Origin: Solen grandis
Lineage: Eukaryota > Mollusca > Bivalvia > Adapedonta > Solenidae
DNA length: 64,000 nt
Direction: 5' to 3'
Assembly (NCBI GenBank): GCA_021229015.1
Contig: CM037788.1
Span: 45,870,497 to 45,934,496, forward strand
The notes under the pieces are model-generated. The model did not search any database, was not told the origin of the DNA, and saw only the letters and a program-made list of their open reading frames with translations. Below, piece by piece: positions 34,979 through 46,480 of the stretch (positions within the stretch are counted from its first letter, which is position 1; every line of letters begins with the position of its first letter). The position numbers and the translations under genes are program-made.

Positions 34979-36219
34979 AATTTGTAATATATCAACAATC
35001 ATTGTCTAGAGACAAATCCAAACAGTACAGATTCATCCAGCGTCAGACATGTTAGAAGTATTTGAAATATGGCATAATATGGCAAAAAAAGTGAACGCGC
35101 TCTTTAGCAACTGTTTTGGTTGGATTTTGACGTTTTCATTTATAGAGCACCAGTTCTTCGTTCGTAAAATAATGGAACGGCCAATGTCATAATTATATTT
35201 TGATTGTTGGATATAAGAAAACAAAGTACTCAGCATGGGATAAGTCACTATGGAAACTTATAACGATAACCGTAGGGTCAATATTTTTGTTTCATTTCAA
35301 TAAGATGAAAAAATAAGTAAAAAGAAAAAAAAACTTTTATCATCGTCAGTTAGATGAAATTTAATTTTTCGAGAATGTCTACGAACAGTCAGATGACCCT
35401 TGTATATACTTTGTTCAGTTTGGTAAAATTAGATCTGAGTGTTCTTCAGACAATGTACTTATCCAAAGTCACGTTATAAATCAGTATGACAAATATGGTT
35501 CTCCACGGGGAGTCTGGACTCATGATCAGGACAAATTGGAATAATGTTATGGAAAAACTCTCTAGGGGGATGAACTTTAAACAACGTTCTCTCGAATAAA
35601 ATTGCAGTTGTTGATATTTCATATTTATCTAAAGAAAAGAAAGAAAAAATATACATATATAAATACAGGTTGTCCACTGCTGATCTGCAATCAGTTCCTT
35701 TTCTTGCAAAATCATCGATCATTTTTAAGATAAATTATACTTTTAATCAAACCATATTTTTATTTATGATTTAATTAACTAGTTCTGAAAAGTACTATTT
35801 CTGCAAAATACCTATATTTCTAAAAGTCCTACATTGATTTTTCTTGTTTATGAAAACTAGATATGATATCGTGCGTATGGTAATAAAAGCTTAAAAAAAG
35901 TATTGTGAAGGTAATGAAGTACCCAGCATAACAATTTACCGTAAAATACAATCAACGATTTTGTATGTTTTTTTCATTTTAATTTGAGAAACATTGTATT
36001 TATTTATTTATTTAGTTGAATGACGAATATTAGAGAAAAAGAAAGACTCCATTTGGGCTTTACTCCATTTGGGCTTTCATTAATCTAAATGTATTTATAG
36101 AAATATATCATTTATTTCGAAATAAAATATTCTTATCAAATGCTTTATAACAATTATATTTATGTTGTAATAATTGTATCAAAACTGAATATACAGTTGG
36201 ATCAACAATATTAATGATA
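34979..36219. other. No recognisable gene
   Basis: AT-rich. Small frames at 35033-35248 and 35474-35722 show no domain or splice pair. A 15-bp direct repeat (CTCCATTTGGGCTTT) occurs at 36047-36078. Confidence 0.4.
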
Positions 36220-36930
36220 AAACCTGTAGCAGTAAGCACAATCGAAAACCTACACTTGCTGCAGTGAAATCTGCGCGACCCTTCACCTCCACCACAAACA
36301 TAGTCCAATATTCATCGCATTGAAATTGAAGCATAACCTAAATATTACATTCGTATCAGTGAAGGTTTATGAAAATACAGTCTCAGACATTTGTTAGCAA
36401 ATTCTAGAAACAACTTCAGGGGGTAGCAGTGAACCTTAATTAAGGAATTCCATTTAACCTTTTCCACATTTGTAGCAGTGAAGGCACAATTCCAGCACAA
36501 TTCCAGACATACATTTGTAGCAGTGAAGGCACAATACCAGCACAATTCCAGACATACATTTGTAGCAGTGAAGGCACAATACCAGCACAATTCCAGACAT
36601 ACATGTGTAGGCTTACCCTGGGTTAGCGACAGTTATAAGCTTACACCTGAAGGCAAACAACAATCATGTCTTTTACCTTAGTTATTAAGGTATCATGAAA
36701 CCATACCTATACTTGCGACAGAGAAGGAGACACACATACGCCATTGAAGGATAACAACAACACAATACGTAAACGTGTAGCATCGAAGATTAGTCACAAC
36801 CCCAACGTTTCAAGTGAAGAAGTTAAGGCTAATCCCAACTCAAGACCTTTATATGTAGCGGTGAATATTAAAAATGAAGCCAGACATACATTTATAGCAG
36901 TGAGGATGATAACAATCACAGAGTTACTCG
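36220..36930. repeat. 45-bp minisatellite with degenerate flanking units
   Basis: Three near-perfect 45-bp units (GTAGCAGTGAAGGCACAAT..., starting at 36472, 36517 and 36562). Isolated GTAGCAGTGA-like units lie at 36226, 36423, 36855 and 36893, some again followed or preceded by CAGACATACATTT. Because 45 is a multiple of three, the plus strand translates as a 15-residue repeat (SRHTFVAVKAQYQHN). The outlying units (ARHTFIAVR near 36880) keep a similar reading. Confidence 0.8.
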
Positions 36931-38297
36931 TGTAGACTTGAAGTCTTATGACAACCAAAACAGTGAATCGCTTTGTTATGAATTGTGGTTGATGAAACAT
37001 AACGACTTTTATATAATGAGATACTCGTTTGTATTAATATGCCCGAATCCTGGACATAGACATCCAATCTCCTTTCTTGGCAATATGTAAAATGCTTAGT
37101 GACCACTATTATGTAAACTAAATAAAATTACATATTAACCTTTACTAAATACAAACTGAAGCATATGTTTTCTTTTAACTTTCGAATAATTGATAATATC
37201 TTAAAAATATTTGAAACATCAAATCCATCTTGACACGTATAAAAACGAGATTCAACGAAAATAAGAAATTTAAAAATATATAAATTTATTTCTTCTCTTA
37301 GACTAGCTGTTGATCACAGAATTTCTCCAAACCTGAAATGAAAATTTACATAATTAAAATACATAATTAAACACAGAGCTTGACATTAATCTAAACCAGT
37401 TAAGCGACAATCAAAGCTAGGCGACCAAACCGTCTAACCCTTACTATGCTAAATGTCTTACTCTTCCTTACAATTGTCATTTCTTCATTTTAAACTGCAT
37501 CATCAGTTGTTTAAGGTGGTACTTGCTGTGTAGACTATGTTCGGACTGCAAGAATATGCAGGCTTATCCTGGTTTACACTGGTCGCAAAGGCAGCGATAA
37601 GTGCTTACAGTAGGGGTTAAGCAACCAGCATAATTACGAAATAAATAGTTTGCTTTTATCAATATATTTCGCTAAGTAGTCACCTCCACATAGTCTCTAG
37701 TATGGTATTTCGAGACAGTTTGTACTTTATTTACGTCCATATAGATAACATGAAGAACTATAATTACTTTAAATGGATTTTCAATGATGCAAAGATTAAA
37801 CCTTTCAAGCAATATCAATTTGGCAAGTTTATTCAATATGTCATTAAATATGCTATCGTTTGTTTTAATTTTTGCAATATTTGATTATTGTCTTCATAAA
37901 AAATTCGATTGCATAATGCATTGTCAAAATTGCATATGCAACTAACTAAGAAATCGTAAAATGTACCTCAATATTGTATTCGTTAATTTCTATGAAATAA
38001 GTAATATTAAAAAAAAAAATTTTATTAATTAAAAATCAAATTAAGGTGTTTTCATTAGAATAATGGCACGTTAATGATATCTCACTTATCATAACGTTAC
38101 CATAGCATGAAATATAGGGAACCAGTTCACATTTTAACGTCAGAATGTCAGAGGTATTTTTGAAATACAGCTCTAGTGTAAATAGTTGTTTTTTTTCGGC
38201 GTAGCTGTATAATTTCGATTTCAACTCGCATCTTAAACCAATCAAATGTACGCTAACAGCGGTAAATAATTCTAAGCTGAATAAAAGGACTCCTGTT
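36931..38297. other. No recognisable gene
   Basis: AT-rich, scattered short frames, no recognisable domain. Confidence 0.4.
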
Positions 38298-38422
38298 ATT
38301 GGTTAACGCATCGTTATGGACTATAAAATTACTGTAAATAAGGGGTGCAGCTTGTATATATCATTCAGCTTGGTGTTATTACTTTTCTTTTTGATGTAAA
38401 CATGAAAGTGATTTCAGTAAGT
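38298..38422 (+). promoter_or_regulatory. Possible TATA promoter and tiny first exon
   Basis: ATTGG (inverted CCAAT, 38299-38303), a TATA box (CTATAAAATTA, 38321-38331), then ATG at 38402-38404 followed after five codons (MKVIS) by a consensus donor GTAAGT (38417-38422). A short first exon opening a signal peptide is common in secreted-protein genes. I found no in-frame acceptor exon: the acceptor-like TTTGCCATTGGTTTCAG ending at 39260 gives an early stop in the required phase. Suggestive only. Confidence 0.25.
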
Positions 38423-39100
38423 TAAATACAACCCTTTTCCATCAATTGAGGAATGCTACTTTGTGAAAATGATTTAAAACAACAAAACAGAATCCACCGT
38501 GTTATGACATGAAACCCCTTAATTACTATGTATATTGAATTCTTCCAGCCTGCCGAGATGCTCTCATTGAAAATTAATTCGCCAAAACCAAAAAACTAAT
38601 AACGCTTTTATATCATAATTGTCATATGCAATAATGATATGAACAAATATCAAACAAGCCTATTTACAGATATATTATTTTGTATTACCGTCTATAAATA
38701 AGTATATTTCATAGAAAAAATACTGAACTATTTCTAGAGCGTACTAAATTTGTTGTGCGTCGGTCTTTCGCGCGCTTTTCCTCGGAATGTTCTAGAAGAC
38801 TGGAAATCTCGTTTTTCTTTCATCCTACGCCGAATATCTTTTTTAAAGATATTTCTTGTTTTTGCTTTGCTTAATTATTCAGTTGGCGTTTAGGCTGGTA
38901 CCACTGATTCCCAAGCAGTTGAAGCCAATCACAGACAGGCTATACACACGTTGAATAGTGTGCATTTTTTGTTTAATATTTGATTTTAAACAATATGGTG
39001 ATGGTTTGTACAAATTAAATTTAAATTATGACCATTTGTTTCAATGATGAAACATTATGAACTTTTCTTTATATATTAAAGAAACTAACATCTGATCGTC
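38423..39100. other. No recognisable gene
   Basis: AT-rich, no signal apart from being the would-be intron of the 38298-38422 candidate. Confidence 0.35.
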
Positions 39101-39188
39101 GACAAGGTCTCAACTTTGTTCCACTCATTGACAATGTCTCAACTTTGTTCCACTCATTGACAAGGTCTAAAATTTGTTCCACTCATCG
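39101..39188. repeat. 29-bp tandem repeat, 3 copies
   Basis: Units begin GACAAGGTCT at 39101, 39130 and 39159, each with CTTTGTTCCACTCAT. Confidence 0.9.
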
Positions 39189-39438
39189 TAAAGGGATCAA
39201 CTGTTTTCTTTTAGGACCGTGAGACGGAAATTGAAATTAATGTTTTGCCATTGGTTTCAGAGAGGAAGATCAAACTTAATTTATACATTTGTATTCTTAT
39301 GACCCGATGTCATATTTACTTTGACAAATGTAGTCTTTTACAATGTGACTCCAGGTGGTGGACACGTTTATTATATATTCTGTGTAGAAATACTGTCAAT
39401 ATGATTATCAGAATTCAATGTAACCAACGTAAATTAAT

Positions 39439-39714
39439 TTGGAGTCCATTAATACTTCTGACTCCTACAAGAGTAAGTTCGCCGGCCAAATCTTGATGGC
39501 TCCTTGTGTTTACAAGGGCATGTGCAAAATAACTCATTTTAATTTTATTCAGACTGCTGATGTAATACAAAGAAACGATCTAGGCCACCGATTCCCACTT
39601 TTTAAATCCCAAAACATGTACTATACTTACTGTTGGAGGCATTTAATTGTGATCATATTTTGGTTTATGGTTTTAAAACGTTACTTGTACCAGGATACTT
39701 CACAGCGTCTTTGA
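39439..39714 (+). CDS. Open frame over the duplication edge, copy 2
   Basis: 91 codons. The central part (DVIQRNDLGHRFPLF) corresponds to the frame at 28432-28665 in copy 1 (DVIQANDLDHRFPLF), so this short segment has stayed readable in both copies. Sequence upstream of residue 30 is not shared. The C-terminal hydrophobic stretch is shared in DNA but not in frame with copy 1. No family recognised. Confidence 0.25.
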   Translation: MESINTSDSYKSKFAGQILMAPCVYKGMCKITHFNFIQTADVIQRNDLGHRFPLFKSQNMYYTYCWRHLIVIIFWFMVLKRYLYQDTSQRL

Positions 39715-40185
39715 TCTGAAAACAAAAACATATTGCTCACTCCAAAGTAATCGAACAACGGAAAAAGATTGTCCTTTATATAATTAAGAACAATTTCTGA
39801 CATTAAATGGCTCTTGAATATACGCCTCGGAACAACAAATTGATAACAGGTCTTTTTGCAATTACACTTATGTTGTACAAAGTCCTAGTCAGGTTTTGTT
39901 ACAAGAAGACTACACGTATCTAAAAAATACTGAAAACCATTAGTTTAATCATATCAGCATAAAAAAAGAAGATAAATACTTTTAGAGATGTTCATGTAAC
40001 TTCATACCATTTCAAACGGAAAATGGACTTTTGTTTCCCTAAATGCATAAGGTTAAAAAGGCATGAACTCTTGTGTTTTATGTGTGTTTGATTGATGTAT
40101 TCCCGAGTAAAGCAGTCAGAATGATGTATGAGTTGTGTCACTACTAACATTACTTGTATAAACCACGGTGATTTTGATTATTCAA

Positions 40186-40220
<35 letters not shown>

Positions 40221-41560
40221 TACGACCGAGTTAAAAGTTAAAAGAGAAAACTATTGATTATTCATCCTAGACCATGACTAAGTATTGTAAAGAAATGTTC
40301 AAGAGACATCATGCTTTGATGCAGATAATTATTCTCGTAAGTATCCATTATTGTAAACATATTTTTAAAACCACAGCCTATTGTTTTTTTTAAAGCAGTA
40401 AATGTTCCATAACATCTCACGCACTAAAATCGATTTGTATTTCAAAAGAAAACAAAAACAATTGTGTGTCCTACCAACTTCGAATGGAATCAGAAAGTGT
40501 TGCCTTTCACAAATTTAAATTGTCAATATATCAATAAAATTTCCTTTCAAAAGGAAGGCTGGTCCAGTTTATTATTAGCCGCTCTAGCCAAATCATCATT
40601 CTGTTGTTTAACCACCAACTGATTTTGTTCAAGATTTAACCCCATTATGATAACAACGTGCCTTGAAATGGACTTAAAGTCTGAATTTAGCATTCCCGAA
40701 TTGAAGCAGTGTAACAGAACAAGCATTCAATTTGTAATTGGTTGATTGTTGTTTCCCACGCTTCATATTAATTTTGGGAAACCCGCACATGACGTGTACA
40801 CAAACAGATATTTTCGGCTATCTACCAAGTTAAGCATGTCCGAAATGTGACAAGAAAGATAAGGGAAACACATGTACAAATAAATATACGGCTTGCGGCT
40901 GTGGCTTCAAACCAAAAATAAATGCGCTTGACAAATTAAATGGTAGTGTGGCTTGACCTGTGGAATTCCGGTGAATGGTTCAAGGAAAGGACTATTTTCA
41001 CAAACAAAACGCCGAGTTATTGCCTTGTCCTAACGATATTGTATTCTACAATTCCAGTATAGTTAAGAATTCCAGCGCAAGAAAATTGTGTTTAAAATGC
41101 CTAAATTCGGTATTATTTTTATGCTAAACATTCTTCTAATGTTTGTTATTTGTCATTTCTATCTTACTCACAAGAAAACTGACACATATTTTAAACACTA
41201 TTCTTTGAATACATCATAACTGCAACGCTTTGATTAAGAACTGGAAACAATGCTTGTCTGTAAGAGAACATAAAGGAACTCAGCTAGTGCATACCGTATC
41301 CTATTGAACGATCATCCCTTGAGTGTTACAGGTGTTAAATGATATTTTTAAAAAGTTACTCTTTTCATAAGTATGTGATGTGATGTGTTTGACAGGAGAT
41401 ACAAAATAAATATTATAGGTTGCTTATTTTCCATGAGAATCTATCTATTCAGAAAGGAACAACTTTACATGAAACATTAAATATACAGTACCGAGCATAA
41501 CAGTTAATGTAAAAGACGATTGTATTAGTTGTTTTGATACCTTGAGTCTATATATGTGTA
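39525..41560. repeat. Segmental duplication, copy 2 (uninterrupted)
   Basis: Direct-orientation partner of 28585-31231 plus 34205-34335. It lacks the LINE found in copy 1. Private features are (AT)n at 40188-40217 and an ~85-bp insertion at 40510-40598 that interrupts homology between TGTTGCCTTTCACAAA and CTGTTGTTTAACCACCAACTG. Confidence 0.85.
40188..40217. repeat. (AT)n microsatellite
   Basis: About 14 AT dinucleotides, absent from the homologous point in copy 1. Confidence 0.9.
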
Positions 41561-42639
41561 CTACATCTATCAATACCCATCTACAGACACATGATCACCA
41601 AATGCAACCATCCGTTTGTAAAAGAATGTGTGGTTTCCCCATCACAGGCAATAGGACGGTATTGAAACTGTTGAAACTGTAGGATTATAAAACATATAAT
41701 TAGATTTTCTATTTTCATTTGCCGTCACCTGACTGATCACATTCTCTTCGCGCATTCCCAAACTTCATAGGTTGAACTAACGAAATCGATACCCTGAAAT
41801 GGTGAAGATGCCATGTTGCGGAACTTATTACGTGGTATCGTAAGCACCTGCTTCGGGAATACCGTAATTTATATTTAACCGATTTCGGCGAAGTTGCGGT
41901 TACCCCGTGAAATGTGATCTACAGATGCCGAGTGTATTTGTCAGGTAACAAATACTTCACAAATATTAACGAGGAAGAATAGACACTTACTTTATTTGAT
42001 TTCTATTGATCATCTGTGAACGAGCTGCTTTAAACTAATTTGTAATAATTAACTGTAGTTTGGCTATTATATATACATAATAAATTGCAAGCGTAATATT
42101 GAAATCACATGAATCGGATATAAAAAAAAATCATGACTTGATGTCTAAAATTTCAAAAAATAACCTCATTACCTGGATATGAAATCTGATATGAAATCTG
42201 ATATAATTGAAACGTTTTCATATATATGAAGACTAATAATAACTAATGAAAAAACTATTGTTACACTTGAAATAACATAAATAACATTATATTTACATTC
42301 AAGATTGTAATTCACATCGACATAAGTAACCTTTACAATGCAAACCATTTGGACATGACACAACTCACAAAGCATAGCAGGTGAACTGGCTGGTATCCTC
42401 TTCCATATGCTTTATATGCAATGGTTTTTCGGATCGGAGATCTTGGGTTTTGATCACTCCACGATCATTGAAAAGGTCCAAACTTGATTCTGTATGGATT
42501 TTATTTGTGTAAATATGAGAGAAAATAACAACATGCGGCAGGTTTCGATTGTGAATTACAAAATGTATAAAATGTTGGTGTAATCTTTAAAGAATGCCAG
42601 ACTCAAGATATCAGATTTTTTATTATATAAAATGTTGAT
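41561..42639. other. No recognisable gene
   Basis: AT-rich, no signal. 42430-42475 contains CGGAGATCTTGGGTTTTGATC, a very weak B-box-like word. Confidence 0.4.
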
Positions 42640-43210
42640 ATTGCATGATAATTTGGGCAGAACAACCTGGGTTGCCAAGGAAAAAGAACTTTCATTTAGA
42701 AATGGATTTGGATTTGTTTGGATATCCCAAGACGTTGGAGATTTAAATTTATTTATTTATTAAGTCCAGAGAAAATTATAGAGGATTGCATGAGGCAAAC
42801 GTGTCACAACGATATAGAGAATTCTTCTATGTGTGATTTTTACAAAAGTATAGAAAGCCCATAAGAACCTGAAAAATATCTTGGTTAACATTTTCAGGTG
42901 AAAAAATGTTCAGCACGTTTCAGATGTTCAGGCCATAAATTTAATATTGAAATAGGACGCCATGCTGAAATTGATAGAGAATACAAATCAAGTAATTTCT
43001 GTATGGCCAATCTTAATACCAGTGTGATAGAGGATGAATGTCATGTATTTTCTTTAAAGCATTAAGTTTGATGACATAAGACAAGATCTATTATTAAGTT
43101 GGTGTAATGTAGCTACAAATTGAATTAATTTGCAAAAATTGTTAAATAGGAAAATATTATTGGCGGTTTATGTCACAGCAATATTAGACAATATAAGAAA
43201 TATCAGATAA
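42640..43210 (+). pseudogene. LINE ORF2 C-terminal relic
   Basis: Plus strand. 42780-42895 reads DIENSSMCDFYKSIES with stops, then an open run at 42904-43065: ARFRCSGHKFNIEIGRH, a gap, then VIEDECHVFSLKH. This matches the end of LINE reverse transcriptases (L-x-K-F-R-x-S-x-H-x-L-x-IE-x-GR-H, then (V/I)EDE-x-HF). The terminal LLNRKILLAVYVTAIL segment follows near 43135-43190. Stops break the frame. Confidence 0.65.
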
Positions 43211-43510
43211 TGAAAAATGCATATGACTTGTTATTAATAGTAAAGTACTTATATGAAAACTTCATTTATTCTTAGATATTTTGCTTGAGTCTTAAACTGT
43301 TGTAAACAATCATATATGTTACATTTCATTGTTAAAATGGTAAAAGATAGTTTGAAAATCGCAACTCTGTATTTTAACTGTAACATAATGAATTGCTGTA
43401 TTATGGACCAGTGGCCTTTATTTACACTAAAACATTGTGTATCTTGTATCAAAACACCGTTCCTTTTGGCATCCAAAATTTGATGAAGTAGATGACAAGG
43501 GGTGCTGATG

Positions 43511-43672
43511 TTAAGGTAAAGTCCCTGTAATGGTTTCGCTACATTTCAGTCCTCATGGCCATTCACGGAGATATCCAAGGTTTCCTAATGTTTCATTAGG
43601 GTACCTTGGTTATCTTGGTAGAGGTTTAGTGGTCAAAGACGTAGCGGAACCATTACAGGGACTTTACCTTAA
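43511..43672. mobile_element. TTAA-flanked hairpin MITE
   Basis: 154-bp body with TTAA on both sides (43511-43514, 43669-43672). The 28-bp TIRs begin GGTAAAGTCCCTGTAATGG and differ at one base. The centre is also palindromic (CCAAGGTTTCCTAATG / CATTAGGGTACCTTGG, 43574-43610), so most of the body can fold into one hairpin. TTAA target sites are diagnostic of piggyBac-type transposition. Confidence 0.85.
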
Positions 43673-43831
43673 AATCAGGTATTGTCTTTGGGATTTATAA
43701 ATCCATTTCATCCTTAACCATTACAAACTGCGCATTATAGCATCGCTCTTTCTATTCAGAGGGCACCTACCAATTTCAAAACAATCTTTCAAATATTTGC
43801 AAGTACATGAATTCTGAGAATTAAAATTATC

Positions 43832-45675
43832 AGAACAGAACAGAATATTTTTTTCCAGACTTGTACACTGTCTACAAATAATTTATATGTGTCAAGCTAT
43901 AACACACGTGATTAAGGCATATCGTCTTACTTCTTTGAAATTTACAATGTATCTAGTTCATAGGCAGTATGGAAAGAGAAGTAAAATTTTACATATATAA
44001 CGTGAAGCACCACATATTTTCATATAGTACGACAGTGGTATTGGCTACTGAATAACAAAATTTGCATTATCTCTAACTTTAAAGTTTTCCTTCGTGAAAC
44101 ATGTAAAATTATATAGAACTTTTTTATCATGATTATTCAACAATTCATAGAATTTAAAAAAAAACTGATGGTCTAACATAATAACGGCGATCAATGAACT
44201 TTACCCTAAGACTTCTATACTTTGGATATATACAAACAAAATGATAAGTATCTTCTATATCATATATATTACAGTTTAAACACAGTCTTTCGTTTCTAGG
44301 TAATCCGTTTTCACCAAATCTTTCCGTATGTATACAAAGAGAATGAACTGAAATACGCAATCTTGTAAAAAAACAACAACAACAACAACAAAAAAAAACG
44401 TAAATTATGAGGGACTAAGTCAGGATATTTTTTCATAACTAAAACCAGTTTTTAAAATCTTATACTCGTCTAAGATGTGGTTTTTATCAACCGAGCCAAA
44501 CCATTCTTGTTTATAACAATCTATAATGCGAGCTTTGAATACTGGTGTAAAATGTTTGACTAGAGGATAACCCGAATTCCCATTTATAAACACCCCAGGG
44601 AAACCATACTCGCCTAACAACTTTTTTCTTACCCGGTTGACCCAATTAGTATACCCTGCTAAATAGTCACCAACAGCTCATTTATCTAATCGGTTTAAAA
44701 TAATGTTTTCCAATTCAACAATTTTGCACCAATATTTTATTATTTTACAATAACGTGTGATATAAAAAGGGAATCTTTCTAACTCACCGTATATTGCAGA
44801 TATTCAAAGGCACTTTCAAAATACGTTTACAAAATTTTAGTTGTATTCGTTCTAATTCTTTTGACTTTCAAAAACCATACATTTCACTTGAGTAGTTTAA
44901 AATTGCCCCAACAAATTAACCCTTAACTAAATGGTATTTTTACAGTTTTTCAATTAAATACACAACGCTTTGAGCCCCTTACCAACCAAATATTCATTAT
45001 ACATAGTAAAACTACCATTATTAGACAATAAAGTACCCAAATAATTAAAGTGATCCACTACTTCAACATTTAATCCGTTACAAGACCATTTTCGTCCCTT
45101 TTTATTCCTCCCTTTTTCCTGAATACCATGACTTTTGTTTGTTTTCGCTGCGTTTACCTCAATACTATACCCCATCTGTTACAGTACGTTTGTAGTACAT
45201 CGAGATTATGCTGCAAATCTTCTGGAGTTTTACCCAGTATAGCCATATCGTCGGCAAAAAGCAAAATAATCAAAAGTATATCATCAATTAATAAACCACT
45301 GTTTATATTATCCTGTAAAAATTATTCTAAATCTTTTACGAACAGTGATACTAAAACTGGAGACATTATCTCTCCTTGTCTTAAACCAGTAGAAGACTAA
45401 AAAAAATCTGAAAAAGAATTACAATGTTTAACACAAGACGTCACAACTTCATACATATCTTATTATTCCAAGTACCTTACCTTAGATCCCTGAATTAAAA
45501 AGTTTAAATCATAAAGCGTTTATATATATATATAGAATCGAAACATTTTTTAGATAAATAAATCCAACATATAACCTTTTATTTTGATTGAGATAATGTT
45601 CGATCAAAGTGTTTGAAGAAAATATAGCATCTGTTGTAGAACAACGTTTCTTAAACCCAAACTGACATCGTTCGA
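43832..45675 (-). mobile_element. 5'-truncated LINE (family 1, copy B)
   Basis: Minus strand, same family as 31232-34205, with the same 3' end (AAAAATATTCTGTTCTG on the minus strand) and parallel protein segments in the same order. It is shorter, with homology lost near 45675 inside the RT domain. A (CAA)n tract lies at 44372-44390. Confidence 0.85.
44154..45675 (-). pseudogene. LINE copy B ORF2 remnant (RT-knuckle)
   Basis: Minus-strand order: GLRQGE (45370-45387), an intact FADD catalytic box (45247-45258), W-G-I-E-V-N-A-A-K-T (~45160-45130), FNYLGTLLSNNGSF (~45050), EWFGSVDKNHILDEYKILKT (~44520-44460), RISVHSLCIHTERF (~44355) and a knuckle ending IEDTYHFVCIYPKY (~44265-44225). Frame shifts and stops separate the segments. 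The (CAA)n expansion at 44372-44390 breaks the frame. Confidence 0.85.
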
Positions 45676-45859
45676 CACATCTAAGTGGTTCACTTAGTGT
45701 CGACCTTTTACACAGTTATGCCTTAATGTCTGGTGTTCACTTGTAGTGTCTGACCCTTGTTATCATCAGTTATCGACCACATCTTAAAGTGTTACTGGAT
45801 GTAATCAATCGTGTCTTAGTGCGACCTGTTCACATTGCATAGCACTATTTGATTGTTAC

Positions 45860-46480
45860 TAGCTTAAACAGTTACCTTTTATCCTCAATGTTTCATCTTT
45901 TTGTAAAGGCATTGACTGCATTTGTAAATGATAATAAAATAAATTCTGAAAAAATAACTCGAGACCCTCAAAAGTGCAAAAAGAAAATACACCCTTGTTT
46001 TAAACCAATTGCGCAATTAAAGCAAAATAAATGAGAATTAACTTCCCTTAAACATGACTTTACTTGGTTGTAAAATCCAGTTATTTAATATATTTAAAGC
46101 GATGCAATAACGCATATTTTTACTCGCCGTTAAATGCATGCTTAAGATCAACAAAATAGCAGATGATTTTTTTTATTCAGATCTTTTTTTTCCTCTAAAT
46201 ATTCTAGAAAAATAACAACAGCTCACTTAAGTGATTTCTCGTTAATCATTGACGTTATAAGGGATTTCCTGTAAAAGATCGAACTATTATTCCTTCAAAT
46301 CACTTAACAAGAAAATAACAATTGTTAAAAACAGCATTAAATAAAATAACTAAAGGTTATGGTGAAATATCGAATGATTCTATAAAATACTGATTTAATA
46401 ATTCATCCTTACCAAAAACGTTTTCTTCCTTTTAGAGATTTATGGGTTTTTCTTTCCAGTTTCTGGTATACAAATATACA
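45860..46480 (-). pseudogene. Second LINE family, RT relic
   Basis: Minus strand: FNAVFNNCYFL (~46345), FVDLKHAFN (46129-46155, RT motif of the F-x-D-x-KKAFD type) and GLKQGC (45989-46006, the G-x-RQG box). Stops lie between them. The spacing fits one decayed RT domain, distinct in sequence from the neighbouring family 1 copy. Confidence 0.55.

Noticed and set aside
45128..45400. 90-codon plus-strand frame
   Set aside because: Antisense shadow of the LINE copy B reverse transcriptase, which has clear motifs on the minus strand.
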